Positions 20,601-29,324 of a DNA stretch of 64,000 nucleotides are shown here, in pieces. Origin of the DNA: Bacteroidota bacterium (GTDB lineage Bacteria > Bacteroidota > Ignavibacteria > Kryptoniales > JAKASW01); contig JAMCQL010000065.1 of the NCBI GenBank assembly GCA_023381615.1, positions 56,531 through 120,530 on the forward strand, given 5' to 3'. The notes under the pieces were generated by a model. It was not told where the DNA came from, made no database searches, and was given only the letters and a program-made list of their open reading frames with translations. Position numbers and translations under genes: made by a program. Position 1 is the stretch's first letter; each line of letters opens with the position of its first letter.

Positions 20601-20778
20601 CGACTGCGACAAACTGCGCCAGATCATATCCTCTATGTGTAAAATACACATTGAAGTGACGCGACTGGATGTATCTCCACTTAAAATCTTTGTAATGGAC
20701 TTTATTCTGGCCGAATTCCTGGGCAGAGACTGTGGAAGCAAGAACAAAAATTGTCACGAGAAACAAAAGCCTCTTCAT
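17665..20778 (-). CDS. Secreted gluzincin-like peptidase / TolB-like (PD40) propeller / BamA-like beta-barrel fusion protein
   Basis: Signal peptide; THHELVHAVFDE (HExxH) and WFNEGMAEYQS; WSPDGKEVAVAS, FSPDGKEIAFSA, WSVDGKKIFFDSDR propeller blades; C-terminal barrel ending FYFSLGGDF. Confidence 0.82.
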   Translation of the reverse strand: MKRLLFLVTIFVLASTVSAQEFGQNKVHYKDFKWRYIQSRHFNVYFTHRGYDLAQFVAVEAESSLASISASFHYQINKRINIAIFNSHNDFQQNNIVQEYLEEGTGGVTELYKNRVVLPWEGSLSLMRHVTHHELVHAVFDEMFYGGSIQSIIERNITFQLPTWFNEGMAEYQSLSHWEVASDEFLIDATVNGYMPPIEYLNGYLDYRGGESVWHYIDERYGGEKIGEIVHAVLATRSVNRGFQRAIGLNVDQLSEKWLKYNRKVYFPEVGERESLDKFARRVTDHQKDGSFYNSTPVISPHGDKIAFITNRSGYFDIDLMSTVTGRLIRVLVKGNRTANFEELHLLTPGIAWSPDGKEVAVASKTGEYDKIFMINVNTGETKELPDLQFDGINGIDFSPDGKEIAFSAYKPLQSDIYIYNLGTHEVRNLTNDIFTDQAPHWSVDGKKIFFDSDRGDSLYQKGNPLDVAHWAAGNPLDIFSIDVATGKIERITRTNFPNIPNTVPHGGDNSYPLPTPDGKGLIFVSSRNGISNLYYKNFETDKEVPLTNSLYGIEDPSLSRDGQKLAFAALNYGGYDVFTIDLPLDHKMNGPLVPTTYVKDFFAKREVASKTSTNNTKNLTSLYGASTASDFSHLVFAPEYGSENNKPKVSPFLLKGNVDSLGNFIPFPYKIDFTPDIIAGGAGFNTLYGFQGATELAFSDMLGNNQIAIYTDFVIDLKNSDYALSYQNLASKINYGVSFLHTAAFLYLYDDLTGNYEINRFQSLIGELSMSRPFDRFNRLDFNFAYLGISRQNIDNPADLGSSANALLSSMSYVSDNTLAGYFAPVNGTRYNLTLTYVPKIASSFLGFVTGQFDYRTYLPFFDVNTFAFRAAGAASVGANPQKFFIGGMSNWINTNYSTVNIPISSVADYAFLTPVFPLRGYDFNAQLGTKYFLTNMEVRFPLVRYFVPGLIPILLSNIEGVIFVDAGSAFTSVSQYKPFRRDASGQTVTQDLLVGSGFGARVPFLYFVLRLDYAWQYNIEGFHYPKFYFSLGGDF

Positions 20779-20912
20779 ATCTTTTCCTCAAACTGAATAA
20801 AGTAATGTTAGAATTTTTTTCACGATAGTGCCACTTCTAAAAAGTAATACTGTGCTTTCAGGATAAAACAATTAATTCAACCAACTTGCCGCATCCACAC
20901 AACGGAATGCGC

Positions 20913-20936
20913 TCCCTTGTCAAGGGGGACAAAAAG
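20913..20936. repeat. Palindromic TCCCTTGTCAAGGGGGACAAAAAG, possibly related to the 55.4-kb hairpin repeat
   Basis: Direct reading; compare reverse complement of the RAYT-linked unit, CCTTGTCAAGGACAAAAAG. Confidence 0.45.
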
Positions 20937-21125
20937 CGTTCACGAACAGGTAGGTGATCCGCGCTCAATATTTCCCCTTCTTACCAAGGAGAGCTTCCCC
21001 GACTTATCAGGGGGATGAAGCCGACGGCTCGGCTCGTCGAGGGGAGGTCAATCCTATTCATAAAATACCCTCACTTCAAAACACAACCTTGGTTAATTGA
21101 AATGGTTCTAAGAAACGCATTCGAA

Positions 21126-21872
21126 TCACGGGGCAAGCGTCATATGATTCACAACGTCCCTGACTCCAGTAGCAAGCGATGCATCTTCAAGCGCAGAATC
21201 CATCTCGCCAAAATCTTTTACCTGCCCCGTCAAAGTCACCACACCATCTTTCACGTCAATCATTATATTGCTATGAACAAGCCTGTCAAGCTTGAAAAAG
21301 TGCTCAATATCTGCCTTTATCTGACTATCGGAGCGCGGCTTAGCAGGAACAACCGTCAAGTCATTCTCGACGTTGCGTGCTCCGTACGTATTTTCCGCCA
21401 CACCTTGAGCGAGCTGCTTTTGAAGATAAGATGAAACCTTCCCAGTCAGAGTCACTTCTCCATTTTTCACTTTTACGACAACTGCGGCGTTTTGAAGTTC
21501 AGCATTCCGCTTGATCGCATTTCGCACATCATCCAGGATCAAGTCGTCTCCTCTTACGCCGGGAACGACTTTCAAATTATTCACTATATCCTTAACACCT
21601 GCCACTTTTTTAACATCGGCAACGACACGATGCAGTTCACGAAAATTAGTGACGGTTCCATTGAGCTTTACCGATCCGCCATTTACGTCGGCGGTTATAG
21701 CTACATCCGGTAGTTGTGAATCCAGAAGCAAGAAGCTTTCCACTTGTGATTTAATTCTGTCGTCTGGAATGTGTTTCTCGAAAACGGCGCTTTCTTTAGC
21801 GCATCCGATCAATAAAATTGGAAAAAGCAAAAGGATCGATTTGATTATTAAAGAACGCATAATTTCCTCCAT
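21126..21872 (-). CDS. BON-domain lipoprotein (three BON repeats)
   Basis: LLIGCAK lipobox; repeated VNGGSVKLNGTVTNF / VKNGEVTLTGKVSSY / VKDGVVTLTGQVKDF. Confidence 0.88.
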   Translation of the reverse strand: MEEIMRSLIIKSILLLFPILLIGCAKESAVFEKHIPDDRIKSQVESFLLLDSQLPDVAITADVNGGSVKLNGTVTNFRELHRVVADVKKVAGVKDIVNNLKVVPGVRGDDLILDDVRNAIKRNAELQNAAVVVKVKNGEVTLTGKVSSYLQKQLAQGVAENTYGARNVENDLTVVPAKPRSDSQIKADIEHFFKLDRLVHSNIMIDVKDGVVTLTGQVKDFGEMDSALEDASLATGVRDVVNHMTLAP

Positions 21873-22028
21873 CTTTTTTTAGATCCGCTTCCCTTTGGAA
21901 GACCAATGAAACAATTCAGATACTTTAACAGAAGATAAATCAATTCAGTTTCTGCAAAATTCAATTAAGTTAGACGCACACGGCAATGAAAAGTAACCGT
22001 GAAATTACACCACAATATTAATTTTCTT

Positions 22029-23231
22029 TCACTTCAGGGTAATCTTCAGCGCGTCCAATTTCCTTCCATCGGACTTCAAGACTTCAAACTCAAGGTTATT
22101 GATATAGATTTTTTCACCCTGAAATGGGATTCTTCCTACCTGAGAAGTTATCAACCCGGCAATTGTGGTGAACTCGCCTTTCGGAAGTCTGATTTTGAAG
22201 GCTCTCTCGATCTCTGTGATTTCAGTGTTTCCCTGCAAAATAGATTGCTTCATGCCTATGCGCTTTATCCTCTCTTCATTTTCCCAAATAGCTACATCGC
22301 CAAGGAACAGCTCCATAACATCCGAGGAAGTAACGAGACCGGCGGTTCCGCCAAATTCATCTATCAAAATCGCCACGTAAACTTTCTCAGCCCTGAACTC
22401 TTCGAGTAAATCGATTACCGTTACGTTCTCCGGCACAAAAAGAACATCGCTGACGATCTGGTCAGCAAACTCAACTTCTCGAAAGAGATCTTTTGCGTGA
22501 ACAACGCCGACAATGTTGTCGATCGAAGAGTCGTAGATTATTACTTTCGTCTTCCGTGCTTTCTCGAAAATGTTCCTGAGCTTATCAATGGTGGTACCGA
22601 GTTCAGCTGCGATGATCTGTGTTCTCGGAATCGCAATACTGCGGACAGAAAGGTTAGCATTTGCAATCAGCTTGCGAATTATATCTGACTCGATTTTGTC
22701 CAAATACCCGCTGCCGACCGTGCTGCTGAGGAAACGATAAACGTCGCGCTTCTGAAAAATCAAAGATTCCGACGGAGTGTGCAATACCTTATCGGCGATA
22801 AATGCCGATGCCCTTGCCGTGAATTTCACGACGGGCTTTGCTACAATGTAGAACGACCTTACGAACGGCAGGAGAAGTCGCGCCGAAGGTTCGGAGTTCT
22901 CAAGCGCCGCGCTCTTGGGAATCAGCTCACCAAAGAGGAATCCAATGGAGGTAATAAGAGGAAGAACGATGGACATCTGGATTTGCATTCCCTCGTGAAA
23001 AACGATTTCTGCAACAGACGCAAAAATCGTGATGAAGAGATTGCTTGCCACAACTACTGTCGCGAAGAAGACATCGTTGTTTTGAAGAAAGAATAAAGTT
23101 GACCTGGACGAAAAACCGGTTCCGCGATTTACGACGAGCGCAACTTTGTCGGCGGAGACAAACGAAGTCTCGGCGGCTTCAAAGCAAGCTACCAAGATCA
23201 AAGATAGGATGAGTACGATAAACTCAGTCAT
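22029..23231 (-). CDS. CNNM/CorC-type hemolysin-family protein (DUF21-CBS-CorC_HlyC)
   Basis: N-term DUF21 membrane region, RSIAIPRTQIIAAELGTTIDKLRNIF, IVGVVHAKDLF, VAILIDEFGGTAGLVTSSDVMEL. Confidence 0.93.
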   Translation of the reverse strand: MTEFIVLILSLILVACFEAAETSFVSADKVALVVNRGTGFSSRSTLFFLQNNDVFFATVVVASNLFITIFASVAEIVFHEGMQIQMSIVLPLITSIGFLFGELIPKSAALENSEPSARLLLPFVRSFYIVAKPVVKFTARASAFIADKVLHTPSESLIFQKRDVYRFLSSTVGSGYLDKIESDIIRKLIANANLSVRSIAIPRTQIIAAELGTTIDKLRNIFEKARKTKVIIYDSSIDNIVGVVHAKDLFREVEFADQIVSDVLFVPENVTVIDLLEEFRAEKVYVAILIDEFGGTAGLVTSSDVMELFLGDVAIWENEERIKRIGMKQSILQGNTEITEIERAFKIRLPKGEFTTIAGLITSQVGRIPFQGEKIYINNLEFEVLKSDGRKLDALKITLK

Positions 23232-23306
23232 CTTGAACCAATCAAGAAATGAGAGAATAATTGTCCGAAGTGTGAGTTACCCACCGTGCCGGACTGGTGA
23301 ATTTCA

Positions 23307-23732
23307 TCAAGGCGTTCCCCAATTCCTTTCTTTGGGACGCAGCTTATCTTTGAGTAAAACCACAAACAGAACCACTACAGCTGCCGTTGTATCAACCAGA
23401 AGATCTTTTATGTCCTCCGTTCTTCCGGGAACAAAAGACTGGTGATATTCGTCAGCCGCAGCATACAATATGACGAAGAAGAGAGTCATCACGAGGCTGA
23501 ACTCGCTGAGAAATCGGCTGAAATTTTGATATCGCAACGCCCTGTAACCAAGATAATAGAGCATCCCGAACAAAAGACTATGCGCAATCAAATGAGCTTC
23601 AGGAAACTCAAACGGGGAATAAGTTGATCCCCGCATTGATGAAAGCGTGTAGATGAGCGCCATCCAAATGAGGACGGGCAGTTGAAATTTCAGGAAGTCA
23701 GGATATTTTTTCGAATTCAAAAATCTCTCCAT
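23307..23732 (-). CDS. VanZ-like family protein
   Basis: LPVLIWMALIYTLSSM...HLIAHSLLFGMLYYLGYRAL...AAADEYHQSFVPGRTEDIKDLLVDTTAAVV. Confidence 0.88.
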   Translation of the reverse strand: MERFLNSKKYPDFLKFQLPVLIWMALIYTLSSMRGSTYSPFEFPEAHLIAHSLLFGMLYYLGYRALRYQNFSRFLSEFSLVMTLFFVILYAAADEYHQSFVPGRTEDIKDLLVDTTAAVVVLFVVLLKDKLRPKERNWGTP

Positions 23733-25278
23733 TTTCTATTTTTCCAAATGCACCCGGCAAGCTCTCTATGACATCGGTTGCAATCAGCGAGTACATCCCT
23801 TTAGATTCAAGAGCTATGTCCCCGGCAACGCTGTGTAAATACACTCCAGTAATTGCGGCATCGACCGAGCTCAGCTTTTGTGCTAACATCGCGGCGATAA
23901 TTCCCGTAAGCACATCGCCCATTCCCGCAGTAGCCATTCCCGGGTTACCATGGACATTCACAAACACTTTTCCATCTTTTGAAGCAATGACAGTTGGAGA
24001 GCCTTTCAAGACGAGCGTGATTTTATTGTCTTTTGCGTAGCGACGAGCGATCTCTACCCTGTCTCTGGCGATTTCGGCTGGAGATAATTTTGTGAGACGG
24101 CTGAACTCACCGTGATGAGGAGTCATAATAATTTCGCCATGGCTCTCCTGCAAAATGCTCGGCTGATCTGCAATTGCATTAAGCGCGTCCGCATCAATGA
24201 GTATCGTTCCGTCATGGCTTCTAACAATCTTGAAAATAAGCTGTGCAGTCTCCTGATTTCTCGACAAACCGGGCCCGATTACGAGAACATCCGACCACTC
24301 GAAGTACTTCTGGACTTGCAGAAGCACGGCAAGAGATAGGCTTCCGTCGCCGGTCTCAGGAAGCGGCACTGTCATTACTTCGGTCAGTTTAGCTTCGTAG
24401 ATAGTATTCAGATTCGACGGAACTCCAAGCACGACCGCTCCCGCGCCGGCTCGCATCGCCGCCTGACCGACCATCACACCCGCGCCTGTTAAACCGACAG
24501 AACCAACCAATCCAAAAATTTTTCCAACGGCATGCTTATAAGTTTCTGTCTTGCGACGCGGAAGTAAATTCTTGACGTCTTTACATGCGATGACAAAAGT
24601 TTCAACGCTTTTCAGAGACTCAAGGTCGCCGGGCATTCCGATATCCACGACAAAGACTTTGCCCGAGTTTTCTTTCCCGTCGTTCATCAAAAGACCGCGT
24701 TTGAGATTTCCCATCGTTGCGGTCGCAACTGCTCTGGAAGATGCGTTGAACACTGTGCCGTTGTTTGAATTGAGTCCGCTCGGCACGTCAACGGCAAGAA
24801 CAGGAGTTTTTGTTTGCAGCATCAAGTAGATCGCTTTCTGGACGGTATCCTTTGGTTCACCGCTCAGACCTGTTCCGAGAACCGCATCAATGACAAGATC
24901 GAAATCGTCGAGCGAAACCGGGGTCTTATCCAATTCCAGAAGTTCAACGTTCGCACGGCCACTCGGCAATTGTTTTAATTTGTCGTAGAAGATCTTTGCG
25001 TCACCGGTTATTTCCGCCTCAGTCCCGACCAAATAAACCTTGACAATCGCTCCCATTCCCGCAAGATAGAGAGAAGCTCCAAAGCCGTCGCCGCCATTGT
25101 TTCCCTTTCCGCACAAAGAGACGATGTGTTTGCCACGGACTTCGCCGAGAATTTTAGCCGCTGCCTTGGCAACGCCGAGGCTTGCCTTGTCCATGAGTGC
25201 TTCACCGCTTGCCTTCCCGCTTTCGACAGTCTCGCGGTCGCACTCTCTCATTTCATCTGCTGTTAACAAGTATTCCAT
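23698..25278 (-). CDS. Bifunctional NAD(P)H-hydrate epimerase / ADP-dependent NAD(P)H-hydrate dehydratase
   Basis: VSLCGKGNNGGDGFGASLYL; DVPSGLNSNNG; KGSPTVIASKDGKVFVNVHGNPGMATAGMGDVLTGIIAA. Start placed at internal ATG (MEYLLTADEMRECDRET). Confidence 0.94.
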   Translation of the reverse strand: MEYLLTADEMRECDRETVESGKASGEALMDKASLGVAKAAAKILGEVRGKHIVSLCGKGNNGGDGFGASLYLAGMGAIVKVYLVGTEAEITGDAKIFYDKLKQLPSGRANVELLELDKTPVSLDDFDLVIDAVLGTGLSGEPKDTVQKAIYLMLQTKTPVLAVDVPSGLNSNNGTVFNASSRAVATATMGNLKRGLLMNDGKENSGKVFVVDIGMPGDLESLKSVETFVIACKDVKNLLPRRKTETYKHAVGKIFGLVGSVGLTGAGVMVGQAAMRAGAGAVVLGVPSNLNTIYEAKLTEVMTVPLPETGDGSLSLAVLLQVQKYFEWSDVLVIGPGLSRNQETAQLIFKIVRSHDGTILIDADALNAIADQPSILQESHGEIIMTPHHGEFSRLTKLSPAEIARDRVEIARRYAKDNKITLVLKGSPTVIASKDGKVFVNVHGNPGMATAGMGDVLTGIIAAMLAQKLSSVDAAITGVYLHSVAGDIALESKGMYSLIATDVIESLPGAFGKIENGEIFEFEKIS

Positions 25279-25296
25279 ATAATCTCCCTCACAAGA

Positions 25297-25327
25297 TAAA
25301 AAAAGCCGCTCCAAAAGTGAAGCGGCT
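25297..25327 (-). terminator. Intrinsic terminator downstream of nuoN
   Basis: Minus strand: AGCCGCTtcacttttggAGCGGCT followed by TTTTTTT, just after the nuoN stop at 25351. Confidence 0.85.
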
Positions 25328-25350
25328 GCGACAGATTTCTACACTTTCTT

Positions 25351-26802
25351 TTAAAACAACTTTTCCGTCAATGCCACGATGTACCCGGGTACCAATCCAA
25401 GCCCAATTACCGCAGCAGCCGCAATAATCAAAGCCGTGGCTCCCAACTTCGAGATCGGTACAGCCGTGCTCCCCTCCGCTCCAAAGGATCCCGACTGCGG
25501 TCGGGACAAATCTTTGAAATACATATTGACGACAACGTTTATATAGAAATAAACCGAGACAACACTCGCCAAAACTCCGACAATCGCGAGCCACGTCAAA
25601 TTCGCAGTGACTGCCGATGCAAAAAGATAATACTTTCCGAAGAATCCTGCGAAAGGAGGCAGACCGGCAAGAGAAAACATGAAGAGCGCCATCAATGCCG
25701 CAATGAACGGATGACGATAAGCGAGTCCTTCGTAATCTGAAATCTTCAGGTATTTTCCTTCCTTGCTTTCGAGTACCGAGACTACACCGAAGGCGCCAAT
25801 CTGCATGAAGGTGTAAGCAAGCATGTAATACAAAACGCCGGTTCTTCCTAAGCTATTTGCGGACGCAATTCCGACAAGCGCATAACCGGCATGGGCGATA
25901 CTCGAATACGCCAGCATTCGCTTGATATTCTGCTGGACAAGAGCGATGAGATTTCCTAAAACCATAGTAAACGCCGCGAGATACGCAATCACCAATTGAA
26001 ACTGCCATGTCGGGCGAATTGAATAGCTGAACACGATCACCAGTGCCGCAAATCCGGCCGCCTTGCCTCCTGTTGACATGAAACCAGAAATAGTTGTCGG
26101 TGAACCCTCATAGACGTCAGGAACCCACATGTGAAAAGGTACGGCGGAAATCTTGAAACTCAGTCCGACCAGGATCAACGCGGCTCCGATCCAGAGAAGC
26201 GGGTCGCCTTGAATTGAAGCGAACTCACCGAAAATTACCGCAAGATTCGTTGTGCCGCTCGCGCCATAGACAAGAGAAATTCCGTATAGAAAAAATCCTG
26301 TCGCGAACGCGCCAAGCAGAAAATATTTCAATGAAGCCTCGTTGGACTTTGTGTCGCGGCGAACAAATCCGGCAAGGACGTAGAGGCTGATCGACATCAG
26401 CTCAAGGCCGAGGAAAAGCACCATCAAGTCCCGCGCGCTTGCCATGAGCATCATACCGACTGTCGCAAACACAACAAGTGAATAATATTCGCCGTAATGA
26501 ACTTCTTCCTTCTCAAGATACGGCTTCGACAGAAGCACGCTCAACCCCGCGCTGAGCACGAATACAACTTCGAAGAAAGCCGGAAATCTCCCCGTGAAAA
26601 CCATTCCGTTGAACGCATCGCCCGAAGCAAAATATGTATTCACCGTCAAAGCGCCTGTTACTACCAAGCCAAGAAGCGTCAGCCAGTAGACGACATTTGC
26701 GGGCTTCTTCAAAGTCGCGTCGACAACAAGCAGGAGTAGAGAATAAACACTCAGAAAAATAATCGGACTAGCAGCAATTAGATCATTGTAATTAAAAAAC
26801 AT
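25351..26802 (-). CDS. nuoN: NADH-quinone oxidoreductase subunit N
   Basis: VLFLGLELMSISLYVLAGFVRRDTKSNEASLKYFLLGAF; PFHMWVPDVYEGSPTTISGFMSTGGKAAGFA. Confidence 0.95.
   Translation of the reverse strand: MFFNYNDLIAASPIIFLSVYSLLLLVVDATLKKPANVVYWLTLLGLVVTGALTVNTYFASGDAFNGMVFTGRFPAFFEVVFVLSAGLSVLLSKPYLEKEEVHYGEYYSLVVFATVGMMLMASARDLMVLFLGLELMSISLYVLAGFVRRDTKSNEASLKYFLLGAFATGFFLYGISLVYGASGTTNLAVIFGEFASIQGDPLLWIGAALILVGLSFKISAVPFHMWVPDVYEGSPTTISGFMSTGGKAAGFAALVIVFSYSIRPTWQFQLVIAYLAAFTMVLGNLIALVQQNIKRMLAYSSIAHAGYALVGIASANSLGRTGVLYYMLAYTFMQIGAFGVVSVLESKEGKYLKISDYEGLAYRHPFIAALMALFMFSLAGLPPFAGFFGKYYLFASAVTANLTWLAIVGVLASVVSVYFYINVVVNMYFKDLSRPQSGSFGAEGSTAVPISKLGATALIIAAAAVIGLGLVPGYIVALTEKLF
25480..25510. 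repeat. Palindromic element inside nuoN
   Basis: tccaaaggatcccgactgcggtcgggacaaa; read in frame as SRPQSGSFG on the minus strand. Confidence 0.7.
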
Positions 26803-26847
26803 TGTCTTCCTCGAAGATTACTCCGTCCATTCTCTAGAAGGACGGAC

Positions 26848-27570
26848 TCACTTTAGGTTCTCTTTCAGCCAATCTATGACGAGCTTTTTTGCTTCAGGCT
26901 TTTTATTCAAAAGAAAGATTCCGTGCTCGGATGCGTCGTCGAAGACTTTCACTTTCTTTGGAGCGTCGGTATAGTTTGCGGCAAGCTCTTCTGCATCCTT
27001 CGCGTGTGTCCCATCTCCTTTTGCGGCAATATAAAAGACCGAACGCATTCGATGCTTGCCCGGTTTATGTTTCAGGAAATCGAGAACGCCTTTCTTTGAA
27101 CTCGAAATCGCAACGGCGGTTTTGACGTTCTCCGGATAAATCGCATTCGCTCCGCAAGCGATGTAACCGCCAATCGATGTTCCGACGACAGCTAACCTGT
27201 GCACATCAACGCCCTTCTGTTCCTCCTCCGAAGGAGTCCGTGTGACTCTTAGGAGTCCATCGGACAACCAGTTCAAAGCTCCGTCGAAATCGAATGGAGC
27301 CTGCTGGGGATCGATGAGAAGCGACGTCATATCTTTTACTTTGTCCGAAGCGCCGTGACCGCGAATATCATAAGCCAACACTTTGTAGCCGGCATTGACA
27401 AGCTCATCGGGAAAAGTCCCCCACTGTTCTTTGCTCTGGTAAAATTGATGTACGAGCACGACACATGGCTGGGACACATCTTTCTTTGCCGCGTCGAAAT
27501 AGAAATCTGCAGCGATATTGAAGTGGTCGGGAGTCGTGAACTTGAGCGTTTCCTTTTCAACCTTACCCAT
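26848..27570 (-). CDS. Alpha/beta hydrolase (dienelactone-hydrolase-like)
   Basis: PCVVLVHQFYQSKEQW, YDIRGHGASDK, VVGTSIGGYIAC nucleophile elbow, ASEHGIFLL. ATG 27570 with AGGAG-type SD preferred over the longer ORF. Confidence 0.85.
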   Translation of the reverse strand: MGKVEKETLKFTTPDHFNIAADFYFDAAKKDVSQPCVVLVHQFYQSKEQWGTFPDELVNAGYKVLAYDIRGHGASDKVKDMTSLLIDPQQAPFDFDGALNWLSDGLLRVTRTPSEEEQKGVDVHRLAVVGTSIGGYIACGANAIYPENVKTAVAISSSKKGVLDFLKHKPGKHRMRSVFYIAAKGDGTHAKDAEELAANYTDAPKKVKVFDDASEHGIFLLNKKPEAKKLVIDWLKENLK

Positions 27571-27581
27571 AGCTGCTCCTC

Positions 27582-27600
27582 TCCAAAGGATCCTTCGGAC
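27582..27600. repeat. Intergenic palindromic element TCCAAAGGATCCTTCGGAC
   Basis: 19-nt exact match to 11292-11310. Confidence 0.7.
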
Positions 27601-27776
27601 ACTCATTCCAAGAACCAAAAATGAAGCCGCTGACCAAAGGAAGAAAAACGATGGACGTAATCTACCGGGAGGTAATTTCTCACGCCGATTTGCCATCGCA
27701 TCTGCATTTCCTTCAAGTCTCCTTTCTTCAGAATAAACCACTACAGCGCCGCTCTCAGCCTTAGGCTGAAATCGTC

Positions 27777-29309
27777 TCACCACGTTGACGCGGAAAGTGC
27801 GCCAATTCTAGCCTTGGTCATAGTATCAACCAAAGCTCTGACCGCCGGCTCACTTTTGGACAAAAATGTCATCGGATGAACGCCGATCCAGACTACGAAC
27901 AACACCATTACTGCGAGAACCGCTATTTCGCGGACGTTCAAATCCTTCATTTGCTCATTCTCCGGCTTGTCCACAGTCTTGAAAAACACCCGCTGGTACA
28001 TCCAGAGCAAGTAAACTGCCGCAAGAATAACTCCGCTTGTTGCCATGATCGCAAAAGCAGGACTGCCGAGGAAATCGCTCTTGAATGAGCCGACAAGAAT
28101 TAGAAACTCCCCGACGAATCCATTTAATCCCGGAAGGCCGACCGAGCCTAACATGGCAATCATGAAAAATGTCGCCAAAATCGGAACGACTCTCGCCAAC
28201 CCTCCGAAGTCACTGATTAGTCTCGTATGTCTCTTGTCGTACATTATTCCGACCAGAAGAAAAAGCATGCCTGTCGTAAGTCCATGGTTGACCATCTGGA
28301 TAACGGAACCCTGTATTGACTCGACCGTAATGGCAAAAATTCCAAGCACGACAAAACCGAGGTGCGCTACAGAGGAATAGGCAACCAATTTCTTCAAATC
28401 TTTTTGCACCATCGACACAAGCGCACCGTAAATAATTCCGATGATTGCAAGTATCGCCATGAGCGGCAGGAATTTAAATGCAGCCTGCGGGAAAAGTGGA
28501 AGCGAAAATCGCAGGAGTCCGTATGTTCCCATCTTCAAAAGCACGCCTGCCAGCAAAACGCTGCCCGCCATCGGCGCTTCTGTATGCGCGTCGGGAAGCC
28601 AAGTGTGCAGCGGGAAGATCGGAACTTTGATCGCAAAGCTGAGAGTGAATGCAAGGAACATCCATGTCTGTATTGAAATCGGAATTGTCGGGCCGATCTT
28701 ATATAACTCTACCAAATCCGTCGTGAACTTTCCGCCCGGCAGTGTCCCGGCATAATAACCGAGCCAGATAATCGCCACCAGCATCAGCAGACTGCCGAAC
28801 ATCGTGTAAATGAAAAACTTTATCGCCGCATAAATCCTTCTCTCATGCCCCCAAATGCCGATGATGAAATACATTGGGATAAGCATCGCTTCCCAGAAAA
28901 TATAGAACAGGAACAGATCGAGCGATGAGAACACTCCTAGCATTCCAACTTCGAGAAGGAGAACGAAGAAGTTAAAAGCCTTTATTTTTTTTGTGATCGA
29001 GGACCACGACGCAACCAATGAAATAAGCGTGAGGAATGTCGTGAGAACGATAAGCAGAAGCGAAATGCCGTCGATGCCAAGATGGTACGACACATTCAGG
29101 CTGTAAATCCACGGCACCTTCTCAACAAACTGGAAGCCCGGTTTAGAAGCATCGAAGTTGAGGTAAAGAAGCACAGAAAAGACAAATGTAATTGCCGCAA
29201 ACAAAATCGATAAACTCTTAACCAGCTTCTCGCTCCCGACCAACAGGAGAATTATAGCTCCAACGAGCGGTGTGAAAATTATGTAAGTCAAAAAATGAGT
29301 TTCGAACAT
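27777..29309 (-). CDS. nuoM: NADH-quinone oxidoreductase subunit M
   Basis: FPLHTWLPDAHTEAPMAGSVLLAGVLLKMGTYGLLRF; MLIPMYFIIGIWG. Confidence 0.96.
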   Translation of the reverse strand: MFETHFLTYIIFTPLVGAIILLLVGSEKLVKSLSILFAAITFVFSVLLYLNFDASKPGFQFVEKVPWIYSLNVSYHLGIDGISLLLIVLTTFLTLISLVASWSSITKKIKAFNFFVLLLEVGMLGVFSSLDLFLFYIFWEAMLIPMYFIIGIWGHERRIYAAIKFFIYTMFGSLLMLVAIIWLGYYAGTLPGGKFTTDLVELYKIGPTIPISIQTWMFLAFTLSFAIKVPIFPLHTWLPDAHTEAPMAGSVLLAGVLLKMGTYGLLRFSLPLFPQAAFKFLPLMAILAIIGIIYGALVSMVQKDLKKLVAYSSVAHLGFVVLGIFAITVESIQGSVIQMVNHGLTTGMLFLLVGIMYDKRHTRLISDFGGLARVVPILATFFMIAMLGSVGLPGLNGFVGEFLILVGSFKSDFLGSPAFAIMATSGVILAAVYLLWMYQRVFFKTVDKPENEQMKDLNVREIAVLAVMVLFVVWIGVHPMTFLSKSEPAVRALVDTMTKARIGALSASTW

Positions 29310-29324
29310 TTTGTTGTTCTCAGA

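Noticed and set aside
27571-27783. N-terminal extension of the alpha/beta hydrolase ORF to 27783
   Set aside because: A strong AGGAG SD precedes ATG 27570; the extension overlaps nuoM and crosses a palindromic repeat.
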